Shown: piece by piece, positions 8,096 through 17,106 of the stretch
Numbering within the stretch: the stretch's first letter is position 1
Layout of the letters: every line of letters starts with the position of its first letter
Assembly: GCF_965342175.1 (NCBI RefSeq)
Contig: NZ_CBDRBL010000003.1
Location: 88,730 to 152,729, forward strand
From: Actinacidiphila sp965342175
GTDB lineage: Bacteria > Actinomycetota > Actinomycetes > Streptomycetales > Streptomycetaceae
DNA length: 64,000 bases
Direction of reading: 5' to 3'
Program-made: the position numbers and the translations under genes
The notes under the pieces: generated by a model
Database searches by the model: none
What the model saw: the letters and a program-made list of their open reading frames with translations, nothing else
Told to the model about the DNA's origin: nothing

Positions 8096-8817
8096 CCGCC
8101 TCCCCCCGAGCCCGCGAAGAACCATCGCCCAAGCGGCGGCGCATGTGGCCGTTCGTCCGCGACAACAGTCTCGGGCTCGCCTTCATGTCGGCCTTCCTCG
8201 TGGCCCTCGCCGGACAGGCGGTGGCCGGTCACGCCGAGTTCAACAACCAGCTCGCCACCGACGGGCTGGCTCCTGTCGGCTTCGGCGCCTACCTCGCTTC
8301 CTCGGACTTCGCCGTCGACGTGACCGAGAACTGGCAGTCGGAGTACCTCCAGTTCTTCCTCTACATCTTCGCCACCGTCTGGCTGCTGCAACGCGGCTCC
8401 TCGGAGTCGAAGGAACTCGGCAGAGCGGGCACCGAGTCCGACGAGGAGCAGATGACGGGCGAACACGCCCACCGCGACTCGCCCCGTTGGGCGGCGGCGG
8501 GGAACTGGCGCGGGATTCTCTACTCCCGTTCCCTCGGCCTGGTCATGGCCACGATCTTCCTGCTGTCGTGGCTGGCCCAGTCCATCAGCGGCGTCGCCGC
8601 GTACAACGAGACGCAGCTGCGCCGGCTGGAGGCGCCGACCAGCTGGGCCGACTACCTCTCCTCCGCGGACTTCTGGAGTCGCACGCTGCAGAACTGGCAG
8701 TCCGAGCTGCTGGCCGTCGGATCGATGGCCATTCTGGCGATCTATCTGCGGCAGCGCGGCTCGCCGGAGTCCAAGCCCGTCGGGGCGCCGCACACCGCCA
8801 CCGGCGTGGAGAGCTGA
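8092..8817 (+). CDS. DUF6766 family membrane protein
   Basis: 241 aa from an ATG overlapping the upstream small gene. The protein is a tandem duplication. Each half has a hydrophobic helix (LAFMSAFLVALAGQAVAG / LVMATIFLLSWLAQSISG), then a Tyr-x-x-Tyr-Leu-x-Ser-x-Asp-Phe block, an NWQSE motif, a second helix, and QRGSSESK / QRGSPESK. This gives four predicted membrane segments. The function of DUF6766 is unknown; stress association here is contextual. Confidence 0.85.
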   Translation: MTASPRAREEPSPKRRRMWPFVRDNSLGLAFMSAFLVALAGQAVAGHAEFNNQLATDGLAPVGFGAYLASSDFAVDVTENWQSEYLQFFLYIFATVWLLQRGSSESKELGRAGTESDEEQMTGEHAHRDSPRWAAAGNWRGILYSRSLGLVMATIFLLSWLAQSISGVAAYNETQLRRLEAPTSWADYLSSADFWSRTLQNWQSELLAVGSMAILAIYLRQRGSPESKPVGAPHTATGVES

Positions 8818-8831
8818 TCGGAACCGGCGGC

Positions 8832-9449
8832 ATGACGGTAAAAGCCATCCTCCGCGAAACCGACCGGCGGATCGCCTACCGCGTCGCGGCGTGGGACCCG
8901 CCGTGCGCGCGGTGCGCGATGCCGGCGGTGGGCCGGGCCGCGCGGCACGGCAAGGTGTGGTGCTTCTCGGCCGCGCTCATGGCGGGCCTGGGCGGTCGGC
9001 GCGGCCGGACCGCCGCGTGGGCGGGTCTCAGCGCCGTCGGTGTGGCGCAGGTGGCAGCCGGCGTCGCCGTCAAGCCGCTCACCGACCGGCCCAGGCCGCC
9101 CCCGCGGTGGGTGCCCCGGGACATCGGAGAGCGTCCCGGCAGCTCCTCCTTCCCCTCCGGACACACCGCCGCGGCCGTGGCGTTCGCCGCGGCCGTGGGC
9201 CGCACCTGGCCCACCATGGGCGCGGCGTGCGCGCTACCGGCGGCCATGGTCGCCCTCGAACGCGTGCACAGCGGGTCCCACTACCCCAGCGACGTCGCGG
9301 CGGGCGCGGTCATCGGGCTCGCCGCCGCCAGGCTCGTCCACGGCCTGCCGCCCCTGCGGACACCGCCCTCCACCGGGGGCCGGGGCGCAGCACGAACCGC
9401 GTGCTGTTTGTCCGGATTGAACCCGGGAAGGCGTGCCATGTCCGCATGA
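8832..9449 (+). CDS. PAP2-family phosphatase
   Basis: 205 aa from ATG 8832, fourteen bases after the DUF6766 gene. The phosphatidic acid phosphatase signature is complete: KPLTDRPRP, then SFPSGHTAA, then ERVHSGSHYPSD (variant of SRxxxxxHxxxD, Ser replaced by Glu). Hydrophobic stretches surround the motifs, as in membrane lipid phosphatases acting on phosphatidate, undecaprenyl-PP or similar. Two CxxC-like Cys (PPCARCAMP) near the N-terminus are unusual for the family. Likely in the same operon as DUF6766. Confidence 0.85.
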   Translation: MTVKAILRETDRRIAYRVAAWDPPCARCAMPAVGRAARHGKVWCFSAALMAGLGGRRGRTAAWAGLSAVGVAQVAAGVAVKPLTDRPRPPPRWVPRDIGERPGSSSFPSGHTAAAVAFAAAVGRTWPTMGAACALPAAMVALERVHSGSHYPSDVAAGAVIGLAAARLVHGLPPLRTPPSTGGRGAARTACCLSGLNPGRRAMSA

Positions 9450-9462
9450 ACGGAGAAGAGCA

Positions 9463-9714
9463 ATGGCGACAGGCGAGACAGGATTCAAGGACGTGGCGTA
9501 CGACTTGGTGTCGGTCCAGTACCACTCGTTGAAGGCGGGGCACGACTACGGCCAGTACGTCCGGGACGCGAGGAACGCGGGCGAGAACGACATCGCGGAC
9601 TTCTTCCAGGACGTCATGCGGGAGGACTCCGAGCGTGCCGCTCGTTGCCACCAGTTCCTGTCGGAGCTGGCCGAGAAGGGCGACATCGGCCCGGCCGCGT
9701 CGGCCGCGTCCTGA
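9463..9714 (+). CDS. conserved small helical protein, unknown function
   Basis: 83 aa from ATG 9463 with SD GGAGAAGAG. It reads as two or three amphipathic helices (DVAYDLVSVQYHSLKAGHDY, IADFFQDVMREDSERAARCHQFLSEL) with spaced His/Glu, reminiscent of a minimal ferritin-like bundle but without a clear metal site. I do not recognise a named family. The good SD, codon usage and position at the end of the stress cluster support it as real. Confidence 0.65.
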   Translation: MATGETGFKDVAYDLVSVQYHSLKAGHDYGQYVRDARNAGENDIADFFQDVMREDSERAARCHQFLSELAEKGDIGPAASAAS

Positions 9715-10015
9715 CCGGCGCGCCCGACCCGCGGGCCCGTGGGCACGGGTGGGGCGCCCGTTGATCGCGGTACGCCCTGCCCGGCCCGCATGCGCATGGA
9801 TCCGGGTCCGCCTCCCATGCGGGTCCTAGTGACAGACCTCTCCTCGCTCGAGGAGACGGCCGCCCTCGCCCGACCGGGCGGCGAGTTCCACTCGTCGAAG
9901 GGGCCGCACACCGATCTGGTGACCGCTGACAACGCGGACGTGCATCGGCGTGCCTCCGGCGCGGGTCCGTATCGGGCTCCGTGAGCCGGCCCCGTCCCGG
10001 TGGTGGGCCGGCCGG
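9715..10015. other. non-coding spacer
   Basis: About 300 bases without a supportable gene. Open frames on both strands are Arg/Pro/Ser-rich and lack ribosome sites. It lies just beyond the decayed DUF2243/CtaG locus and may hold further remnants that I cannot recognise. Confidence 0.4.
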
Positions 10016-10548
10016 TCAGCGTCTCGGACTGACGCCGATCCTCGGTCCGGGCGCGGCGACGCGGCCCGCCGCAGCGGCCCCGTCCGCGGACATCCCGAGC
10101 TCGGCCGGATGACGGCACCTGCCCGGCCCGTCCGCGGCGGCGCGGGCGGGCCGTGCGGGACGCCAGGTGGTGACCAAGGCGGCCGCCAGCAGAAGTTCGG
10201 CGAGGTCACCGGCGTAGTACATGATCTCGGCCGCCTGGCGCACCTGGTCGGCGGGCGCGTGGACATGCACACGGAAGCCGCCGTACATCAGCTGGGCGAG
10301 CACCGCGTGGTGTGGAAGAAGCCGTCCCAGACGGTGTTCATCCGCAGGCCGGGGACGGTGCGCGGGTCGTAGAACCTGACACCGATGCGGTCGTCGTCGG
10401 TGCCGCTGAGCATGTGGTGCCACTGCAGTACCTGATGGAGCAGGATGCCGTCGACGAACCCGCCCATCCCCACTCCCAGGAGGAGCCCCGGCAGCCGCAG
10501 CCCGACAGGGGCGTCACCGGTCTCAGTCCCGCCGATGGTGCGGGCCAT
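10016..10548 (-). pseudogene. DUF2243 N-terminus joined out of frame to a CtaG (cytochrome c oxidase assembly) C-terminus
   Basis: It starts at ATG 10548 behind SD GGAGGAACG. The first 75 residues are a clear DUF2243 membrane protein start (GFVDGILLHQVLQWHHMLS, NTVWDGFFHTT), then a stop follows at 10288-10290. From about 10307 another frame reads AVLAQLMYGGF, HAPADQVRQAAEIMYYAGD and LAELLLAAALVTTWR, which is the end of a Caa3_CtaG-type protein. DUF2243 and CtaG-like genes are commonly adjacent in actinomycetes. The simplest reading is a deletion that removed the DUF2243 C-terminus and most of CtaG, leaving a dead fusion. Confidence 0.7.
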
Positions 10549-11115
10549 CGCGTTCCTCCGTTCTCGGCGTGCGCTCGCGCTTCCCGGCCCGTCCCCGGGT
10601 CACCAGCCTTCCCCGGCCACCGTCCGGACTCACGCGGCGGCCCGGGTCCGCACCGGAACGGCCGCGCCCACTCGGGCGTCTCCCGACAGCGGCCCGGCGT
10701 CGGGGCGGGCGACCGTCCCGGCCCCGGACGGCGCGCCCCACCCCAGGGCAGGGTCGGCGTTCCTCCTCAGGTGCGCTAGCCGCGTTCCCTGCAACGGGGA
10801 GCGGTGCAGCCGGCCCAGGCCCATGGCCGTGCCGTCGGCACGGCACCGCTCGCCTGAAGCGCTCCCGCTGGAGACGCGCACTCGGCGGTGACCGGCGCGT
10901 CCGGCGGCGGGTCGGCGGCGGAGGCGTACCGGTCGGGGTATCGGCCAGGGATGCGCCGGGACGGGACGGGAGCGCGGGGCCCGGGGGGCAGCGCCCGCAC
11001 CGGCGGGCGGCGCCGGCGGCCCGCCAGCATACTGAGGGGGAAGGCCCCTCCCGCGAGGTACCGAGGGGGAAGGCCCCGCCCGCGAGACCGATGGGCAGCA
11101 CGTCCGGGACGCACC
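10549..11115. other. non-coding spacer upstream of second SpoIIE phosphatase
   Basis: There is no convincing gene in 567 bases. The frame of the downstream gene is open back to 10888, but its extra residues are Arg/Gly/Pro-rich. The distal part holds a 29-base tandem duplication (separate entry). Confidence 0.45.
11031..11088. repeat. 29-base tandem duplication before the SpoIIE gene
   Basis: Two adjacent copies of a 29-base unit (11031-11059 and 11060-11088) differ at four positions. Each contains GAGGGGGAAGGCCCC, which can form a GGGG/CCCC hairpin and also resembles a ribosome site. They end 27 bases before ATG 11116. It could be a duplicated operator or translation-control element. Confidence 0.55.
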
Positions 11116-12318
11116 ATGGCAGGACCGGGGATCGATTACCGCGCCATATTCGAGGCGTCGCCCAGCGCGACGCTCGTGCTCGACCCTGCGTTCGTCATCC
11201 TGGACGCCAACCCGGCCTACCAGCAACTGGTCGGCCGCACCCGGGAGGACCTGGTCGGCCGGTACGTCTTCGACGCCTTCCCGCAGGACGACGCGTCCGA
11301 ACTGGCCGATCTGCAGGCCTCCCTGCGGCGGGTGGTGGAGAACCGCGCCCAGGACGTCGCGGGCTTCGTCCGCCACGACATCGAGGAACCGGACCGGCAG
11401 GGGGTGTTCGCGGAGCGCTACTGGAGCCCGGTCAACGCGCCTGTCCTGGACTCCGGCGGGCGGGTCTCGCTGGTCGTGCACCGGCTGGAGGAGATCACCG
11501 ACCTCGTCCGCGCCGGCGCTCCGGACGTCGACCACCGGCACCGCCGGATGCAATTGGAGCTGTACGCGCGGTCGCGTGAGCTGCAGCAGGTCAACGAGCG
11601 GCTGCGGGAGGCCAACGCCCGCGAACGCGCGGTGGCCCTGGCCCTGCAGGAGGCGATGCTGCCCGCCCCGCAACCGTTGGCGCACCACGAGGCCACCGTC
11701 CGCTACCGCCCCGCGGTCAACACGCTCAACGTGTGCGGTGACTGGTACGACGTGACCCGGCTGCCCGGCGGCGAGTACGCCGTGGCCGTCGGTGACGTCG
11801 TCGGGCACGGCCTGGCCGCGGCCGGTGTCATGGGCCAGTTGCGCAGCGCCCTCAGCGCCGCCATCCGGGTCGTGGACGGCCCCGCCGCGGCGCTCGACGC
11901 CCTCGACCTGTACGCCCGCTCCGTCGAAGGCGCACTGTCCACCACCGCCGTGCAGACCGTCGTGGACCCGGACCGCCGCCGGATCACCTACAGCAGCGCA
12001 GGCCACCCGCCACCCGCTCTCACCGACCCCGGTGGCGAGGTGCGCTTCCTGGACGGCGCGACCGACCCTCCGCTGGGCGCAGCCCCCGACCACTCCCCGC
12101 GCCCCCAGGCCACCACCGCCTACCGCGACGGCTCCACCCTCGTGCTCTACACCGACGGGCTGGTGGAACGCCGCGGCGAGGACATCGACCGCGGTCTGCG
12201 ACGCCTCGCCGACCGGCTGGCCAAGTACCACGTGCTGGACCCCGAGGAGTTGGCGGACCGCCTGCTGGGCCTCGGCCTGGCCGCGGACGACACGGCCGTG
12301 GTCGTCGTCCGCCTGTGA
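11116..12318 (+). CDS. PAS-SpoIIE (PP2C-type) protein phosphatase
   Basis: 400 aa from ATG 11116. A PAS domain occupies about 5-130 (YRAIFEASPSATLVLDPAFVILDANPAYQQL), a linker coiled-coil about 145-185 (RHRRMQLELYARSRELQQVNERLREAN), and a SpoIIE phosphatase about 190-400 (CGDWYDVT, GDVVGHGLAAAGVMGQ, VLYTDGLVERR, ADDTAVVVV). Unlike the phosphatase at 5166-6677 it has no HATPase domain. It should dephosphorylate STAS antagonists in response to a PAS ligand. No close RBS is seen. Confidence 0.88.
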   Translation: MAGPGIDYRAIFEASPSATLVLDPAFVILDANPAYQQLVGRTREDLVGRYVFDAFPQDDASELADLQASLRRVVENRAQDVAGFVRHDIEEPDRQGVFAERYWSPVNAPVLDSGGRVSLVVHRLEEITDLVRAGAPDVDHRHRRMQLELYARSRELQQVNERLREANARERAVALALQEAMLPAPQPLAHHEATVRYRPAVNTLNVCGDWYDVTRLPGGEYAVAVGDVVGHGLAAAGVMGQLRSALSAAIRVVDGPAAALDALDLYARSVEGALSTTAVQTVVDPDRRRITYSSAGHPPPALTDPGGEVRFLDGATDPPLGAAPDHSPRPQATTAYRDGSTLVLYTDGLVERRGEDIDRGLRRLADRLAKYHVLDPEELADRLLGLGLAADDTAVVVVRL

Positions 12319-12519
12319 GCCCTGCGCCGGTGGGCCGTGCCTGCCGGGCGCTCCGTGTTCGGGCGCGTGCGCACCGCCGCCGCGCCGAGCGGTGAAGGTG
12401 ACTGGCTGTCACACCGGCGCCGGCTGTCCGGTCACCAGGTAGACGGCTCACTTCGGAAGGACTCCCGGCGGGTCCTGCCCGGTACGCGACCGGTGACACC
12501 GGTGACGAGGAGGCGCGGA

Positions 12520-12870
12520 ATGCTGCACATCGCCAGGGCCCTGTCGGCGCTCGGGCCGGCGCGCGGACACGGCCGCGAGGACTACGCCCTCGCGCCGCGG
12601 TGCCCGCGCGCGGCGGCGTGCCGCGCCACCTCGGCGGACAAGTGGCTGGTCGGATTCAGGGTCGGCACTCGGGGACGGTCGCCGACCTGGCTGTACTACG
12701 TGGTGGATCACGCGAACGATGCGATGGGGGCGAAGCAGAGGGCCCTCTCCATGGCCGGGGACGAGATCGACGCCCCCTTCCTGCGCGGGTCCGACGGCGT
12801 CGGCAGGACGGAGATCCGTCTGCTCCGCGACGACGGGATCGGGCCGCGGCGACTCCTGCACTGCACATGA
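12520..12870 (+). CDS. hypothetical protein
   Basis: 116 aa from ATG 12520 directly behind an excellent SD (GAGGAGGCGCGG). The central part, DKWLVGFRVGTRGRSPTWLYYVVDHANDAMGAKQRALSMAGDEI, has a normal amino-acid balance unlike the Arg-rich shadow frames. I do not recognise a family. The opposite strand is also open here, so coding is likely but not certain. Confidence 0.4.
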   Translation: MLHIARALSALGPARGHGREDYALAPRCPRAAACRATSADKWLVGFRVGTRGRSPTWLYYVVDHANDAMGAKQRALSMAGDEIDAPFLRGSDGVGRTEIRLLRDDGIGPRRLLHCT

Positions 12871-13016
12871 CCCGTCCGCCCCGCAGGACCGGCCGGCACC
12901 GCCGACGCCTCGCCGGCTCCTCCCGGTCGGCGGGACGGTGCGGCGGGCCGGGGCGGCCGCGTCGGGGTGCGGCCCGCCCTCCGGCGCGGCCCACCGCCCG
13001 TGCCGGGAAAGCGGCT

Positions 13017-13053
13017 GCCGCCGGTGCCCGGACGTGCTCCGGGAACCGGCGGC
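13017..13053 (-). terminator. hairpin terminator after the sugar ABC operon
   Basis: An inverted repeat GCCGCCGGT/ACCGGCGGC extended by CCCGG/CCGGG around a 7-base loop lies about 20 bases past the stop of the binding-protein gene. No U-tract follows, as is usual in Streptomyces. Confidence 0.6.
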
Positions 13054-13073
13054 GGAAGGTGCGGTGCGCGCGC

Positions 13074-14186
13074 CTACTTGGTGAGCGGGGAGAGCTTGGG
13101 GTCGTTGGCGTAGGCCTCGGCCGCGTTCTCCTTGGTCACGATGACCGGCGGGAGCAGGTAGGACGGGACGACCTTGCTGCCGTTGTCGTAGGACTTGGTG
13201 TCGTTGATCGTCGGCTTGCCGCCCTTCTGCAGGGCCTGGACCATCGCGATGGTCTCGGCGACGAGCTTGCGGGTGTCCTTGTTGATGGTGGAGTACTGCT
13301 CACCCGCCATGATCGATTTCACCGACTCGACCTCCGAGTCCTGGCCGGTGACGACCGGGACCGGCTTGCCGGCGCTCTTCACCGAGGTGATGATCGCCCG
13401 GGCGAGGGCGTCGTTCGGCGAGAGCACGCCGTCGAGCGTCTTCTTGCCGTTGTAGGTGGAGTTCAGCAGGGAGTCCATGCGCTGCTGGGCGTTCTCCGGC
13501 TTCCAGGCCTGGATCGCGGTCTGCTTGATGTCGGTCTGACCGGAACCGACAACGATGTCGCCCTTGTCGATGGCGGGCTTGAGCACCTCCATCGCACCGT
13601 CGAAGAAGACCTTCGAGTTGTTGTCGTCCGGCGAACCGGAGAACAGCTCGATCGTCCAGGGGCCCTTCGGCTTCTTCGCCTTCATGCCGTCCAGCAGCGC
13701 CTGACCCTGCAGTTGGCCGACCTTGAAGTTGTCGAACGCGATGTAGTAGTCGACGTCCGGCGTGTTGGTGATGAGGCGGTCGTAGGCGATGATCGTCGCC
13801 CCGGCCTGCTTGGCCTGCGCCACCTGGGTCGACAGCTGCGAGGCGTCGGTCGCGCCGATGACGATGACCTTCGCGCCCTTGGTGACCATGGAGGAGATCT
13901 GGGCCTGCTGGTCCGCGACGGTGGTCGAGGCGCCCGCGTACTGGACGTCGGCCTTGAAGCCGGCGTCCTTCAGCCCGTTGGTGAACAGGTCACCGGCGAG
14001 CACCCAGTTCTCCGAGGTCTTCGCCGGCAGCGCGACACCGATCAGGGCGTCCTGCGCGAAGCCGCCCTTGGTGTCCTTGGTGTCCGTGCCGGTGGAGCCC
14101 TCGCGCTCGTTGGAGCACGCCGTGCCCAGGGCGAGCAACGCGGCGGCGCCGATGACGGCGATGGCTCTGGTGATGGTTCTGCGCAT
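13074..14186 (-). CDS. chvE: multiple-monosaccharide ABC transporter, sugar-binding lipoprotein (ChvE/XylF type)
   Basis: 370 aa from ATG 14186. The lipoprotein signal MRRTITRAIAVIGAAALLALGTAC gives lipidated Cys24. The mature part is a type I periplasmic-binding fold for sugars: IGVALPAKTSENWVLAGD, VIVIGATDASQLSTQVAQAK, IIAYDRLITNTPDVDYYIAFDN, then LDGVLSPNDALARAI and PVVTGQDSEVESVKSI. It delivers monosaccharides (xylose, glucose, galactose or arabinose; the exact sugar cannot be told) to MmsB. It is the last gene of the mmsA-mmsB-chvE operon, 77 bases after the permease gene. The longer upstream frame is antisense and rejected. Confidence 0.9.
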   Translation of the reverse strand: MRRTITRAIAVIGAAALLALGTACSNEREGSTGTDTKDTKGGFAQDALIGVALPAKTSENWVLAGDLFTNGLKDAGFKADVQYAGASTTVADQQAQISSMVTKGAKVIVIGATDASQLSTQVAQAKQAGATIIAYDRLITNTPDVDYYIAFDNFKVGQLQGQALLDGMKAKKPKGPWTIELFSGSPDDNNSKVFFDGAMEVLKPAIDKGDIVVGSGQTDIKQTAIQAWKPENAQQRMDSLLNSTYNGKKTLDGVLSPNDALARAIITSVKSAGKPVPVVTGQDSEVESVKSIMAGEQYSTINKDTRKLVAETIAMVQALQKGGKPTINDTKSYDNGSKVVPSYLLPPVIVTKENAAEAYANDPKLSPLTK

Positions 14187-14263
14187 GTGGGTTGTGCCCT
14201 TTCCTGATGGTGCGAAGTGGGTCGAGCGCCGCCTGGTGCGGCACCCCGGAGTTGCTGCCGGCG

Positions 14264-15562
14264 TCAGCCCGCGACCGGAGCCTTGTCGGGTTCCGAGGCA
14301 GGGTTCGGCGGGTCGGCCGGTGCGGACGTGTCGTTCGAGCGGAACGGACGCATCAGGGTGCCGATGATCGAGAAGCGCCCCTGGCTCTTGCTGTAGACGT
14401 CGAACGCGACGGCGAGGAGGAGGACCAGACCCTTGATGATCTGGACCATGTCCGAGCCGACACCCTCCAGTTGCAGACCGTTGTTGAGCAGCGCCATGAC
14501 GAGACCGCCGACGATGGAACCGCTGATGGTCCCGAGACCGCCGGAGACAGCGGCGCCACCGATGAACACGGCCGCGATGGCGTCGAGTTCCCAGCTGAGA
14601 CCGTCCTGCGGGCCGGACGCCGCGGATCGGGCCACGAAGATCATGCCGGCGAGCGCCGCCAGCACGGACATGTTCATCATGACCAGGAAGTTGACACGCC
14701 GGAGCTTCACGCCGGAGAGCTCGGCCGCGCGGGAGTTGCCTCCCACGGCGTAGATGTGCCGTCCGCCGATGGTGTTGCGGGTGTAGTACGAGTACGCCAG
14801 CACCAGGACGATCAGGATGATGCCGGAGATCGGGAAGCTGGTGCCGACACGGCCGCCGGCGAAGCGCAGCGTCGCGAAGACGATGACGCCCACCATCACG
14901 ACCACGCGGATCGCGGTGACCCACAGCGGAGCGGGGTCGGCGCTCATGGCGCGCCGGGTCTGCCGGGCCCGCCACTCGCGCCAGCCCACGCCCGCGCAGG
15001 CGACCAGGCCGAGCAGCAGCGTCAGGTTGTTGTAGCCGGTGTCGGGGCCCACCTCGGGCAGGAAGCCGGCGCCGATGTCGCGGAACCCGTCGGGAACCGG
15101 CACGGTGTCGGCGTTGCCGATGTACTGGTTGCCACCGCGGAACAGCAGCATGCCCGCCAGCGTGACGATGAACGCCGGCACCCCCACGTAGGCGACCCAG
15201 AAGCCCTGCCAGGCGCCGATCGCCGCGCCGACGAGCAGGCCGAGCAGGATGCCGAGCGGCCAGGGGAGCGAGTGCTCCTGCATCAGCTTGGCCACCACGA
15301 TGCCGGTGAACGCGGCCACCGAGCCGACCGACAGGTCGATGTGCCCGGCCACGATCACCATCAGCATGCCGATGGCCAGGATCAGGATGTAGGAGTACTG
15401 GCTGACCACGGCGATGAGGTTGCCGGAGGTCAGGGTCAGGCCCCCCGTCCAGATCTGGAACAGGAGCACGATCGCCACGAGCGTCGCGATCATGCCGAAC
15501 TGGCGGGCGTTGGAGGTCGTGCCTCCGAACAGGTTCTTCTGCAGGTCTGAGATGCGGCTCAT
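14264..15562 (-). CDS. mmsB: sugar ABC transporter permease (MmsB/XylH type)
   Basis: 432 aa from ATG 15562, whose start overlaps the mmsA stop by four bases. It shows 10 or more hydrophobic segments and the family signature AGHIDLSVGSVAAFTG in the N-terminal half, with TISGSIVGGLVMALLNNGL near the C-terminus. The ABC2-type (BPD_transp_2) permease forms the channel for monosaccharide uptake. A hydrophilic tail rich in Pro/Ala ends the protein. Confidence 0.92.
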   Translation of the reverse strand: MSRISDLQKNLFGGTTSNARQFGMIATLVAIVLLFQIWTGGLTLTSGNLIAVVSQYSYILILAIGMLMVIVAGHIDLSVGSVAAFTGIVVAKLMQEHSLPWPLGILLGLLVGAAIGAWQGFWVAYVGVPAFIVTLAGMLLFRGGNQYIGNADTVPVPDGFRDIGAGFLPEVGPDTGYNNLTLLLGLVACAGVGWREWRARQTRRAMSADPAPLWVTAIRVVVMVGVIVFATLRFAGGRVGTSFPISGIILIVLVLAYSYYTRNTIGGRHIYAVGGNSRAAELSGVKLRRVNFLVMMNMSVLAALAGMIFVARSAASGPQDGLSWELDAIAAVFIGGAAVSGGLGTISGSIVGGLVMALLNNGLQLEGVGSDMVQIIKGLVLLLAVAFDVYSKSQGRFSIIGTLMRPFRSNDTSAPADPPNPASEPDKAPVAG

Positions 15563-17106
15563 GGGCTCGGTGTCTTCTTCATAGAGGTCATCTGTTTCAT
15601 GAGGAGTTCCGGGTTCGCGTCGCGGCGCGTCACCTCACCGGTGATGGCGCCTTCGAACACCGTGTAAATGCGGTCGCACAGTCCGATGAGCTCGGGCAGC
15701 TCCGAGGAGATGACGATGACGCCCTTGCCCTGGGCCACCAGCCGCTGGATGATCCCGTAGATCTCGTACTTGGCACCGACGTCGATGCCGCGGGTCGGCT
15801 CGTCGAGGATGAGCAGGTCGGGGTCGGTGAACATCCACTTGGCGAGGACGACCTTCTGCTGGTTGCCGCCGGAGAGCTTGACGACCTCCTCGTCCACGCT
15901 GGGCGTCTTGATCCTCAGGTTCTGCCGGTACTCCTCGGCGATCCGGTGCTCGCGTACCGGGTCGATGACGTGGTGGCGGGAAATCTTCGACAGCTTGGCC
16001 GCGACCATCGAGGTCTTGATGTCGTCCAGCAGGTTGAGGCCGATCGACTTGCGGTCCTCGCTGACGTAGGCGAGGCCGTGCCGGATGGCCTCCGGCACCG
16101 TCTTGAGGTGGATCTCCTTGCCGTCCTTGAAGACCTGTCCCGACAGGAAGGTGCCGTAGGAGCGGCCGAACAGGCTCATCGCGAGTTCGGTGCGCCCGGC
16201 GCCCATGAGGCCGGCGAAGCCGACGATCTCACCGCGCCGCACGGTGAAGCTGGAGCCCTTGCACACGAGGCGCTCGTCGGAGGCGGGGTGCCGCACGGTC
16301 CAGTCGCGGACCTCGAAGAACACATCCCCGATGTCGGGCGTGTGCTCGGGGAACCGGCTGTCGAGTTCACGGCCGACCATGCCGCGCACGATGCGGTCCT
16401 CGTTCACGCCGTCGGCCTTGACGTCCAGGCTCTCGATCGTCCGGCCGTCACGCAGGATGGTGATGGTGTCGGCGACCGCCTCGATCTCGTTCAGCTTGTG
16501 ACTGATCATGATCGAGGTGATGCCCCGGTCGCGGAAGCCCCGCAGCAGATTCAGCAGGTGCCGCGAGTCGGCCTCGTTGAGGGCGGCGGTCGGCTCGTCG
16601 AGGATGAGCAGCTTCACGTCCTTGGCGAACGCCTTGGCGATCTCGACGAGTTGCTGCTTGCCGACGCCGATGTCCTTGACGAGCGTGTCCGGGTCCTCCT
16701 TGAGGCCGACCTGCTCCATCAGCTCCAACGCCCGGCGCTGCGCCGCCTGCCAGTCGATCCCGCCGCGTTTGCGCGGCTCGTTGCCGAGGAAGATGTTCTC
16801 CGTGATCGACATGCCGGGGACCAGGGCCAGTTCCTGGTGGATGATGACGATGCCGGCCTGCTCGCTGGCCCGGATGTCGTGGAACTTCACGGTGTCGCCC
16901 CGGTAGACGATCTCACCGGTGTAACTGCCGTGCGGGTGGACCCCGCTCAGCACCTTCATGAGGGTCGACTTGCCTGCGCCGTTCTCGCCGCAGATCGCGT
17001 GGATCTCACCTTCCTTCACCACCAGGTTGACATCCGCGAGCGCCGTCACGCCGGGGAACGTCTTGGTGATGGACCGCATCTCCAGCAGCATCGGGGCGCG
17101 GCTCAT
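15559..17106 (-). CDS. mmsA: sugar ABC transporter ATP-binding protein (MmsA type, two ATPase domains)
   Basis: 515 aa from ATG 17106. It has two ABC domains. The first (about 5-240) has Walker A GENGAGKST, signature VGKQQLVEIAKA and Walker B LLILDEPTAALNE. The second (about 265-505) has the degenerate Walker A typical of sugar importers (GLMGAGRTE), signature LSGGNQQKVVLAKW and LLILDEPTRGIDVG. It energises sugar uptake. It is the first gene of the operon and diverges from the ROK regulator at 17321; leader about 140 bases. Confidence 0.93.
   Translation of the reverse strand: MSRAPMLLEMRSITKTFPGVTALADVNLVVKEGEIHAICGENGAGKSTLMKVLSGVHPHGSYTGEIVYRGDTVKFHDIRASEQAGIVIIHQELALVPGMSITENIFLGNEPRKRGGIDWQAAQRRALELMEQVGLKEDPDTLVKDIGVGKQQLVEIAKAFAKDVKLLILDEPTAALNEADSRHLLNLLRGFRDRGITSIMISHKLNEIEAVADTITILRDGRTIESLDVKADGVNEDRIVRGMVGRELDSRFPEHTPDIGDVFFEVRDWTVRHPASDERLVCKGSSFTVRRGEIVGFAGLMGAGRTELAMSLFGRSYGTFLSGQVFKDGKEIHLKTVPEAIRHGLAYVSEDRKSIGLNLLDDIKTSMVAAKLSKISRHHVIDPVREHRIAEEYRQNLRIKTPSVDEEVVKLSGGNQQKVVLAKWMFTDPDLLILDEPTRGIDVGAKYEIYGIIQRLVAQGKGVIVISSELPELIGLCDRIYTVFEGAITGEVTRRDANPELLMKQMTSMKKTPSP

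Noticed and set aside
13074..14975. Longer version of the sugar-binding protein starting near 14975
   Set aside because: The added part is out-of-frame sequence of the permease gene. ATG 14186 begins a classic lipoprotein signal peptide.
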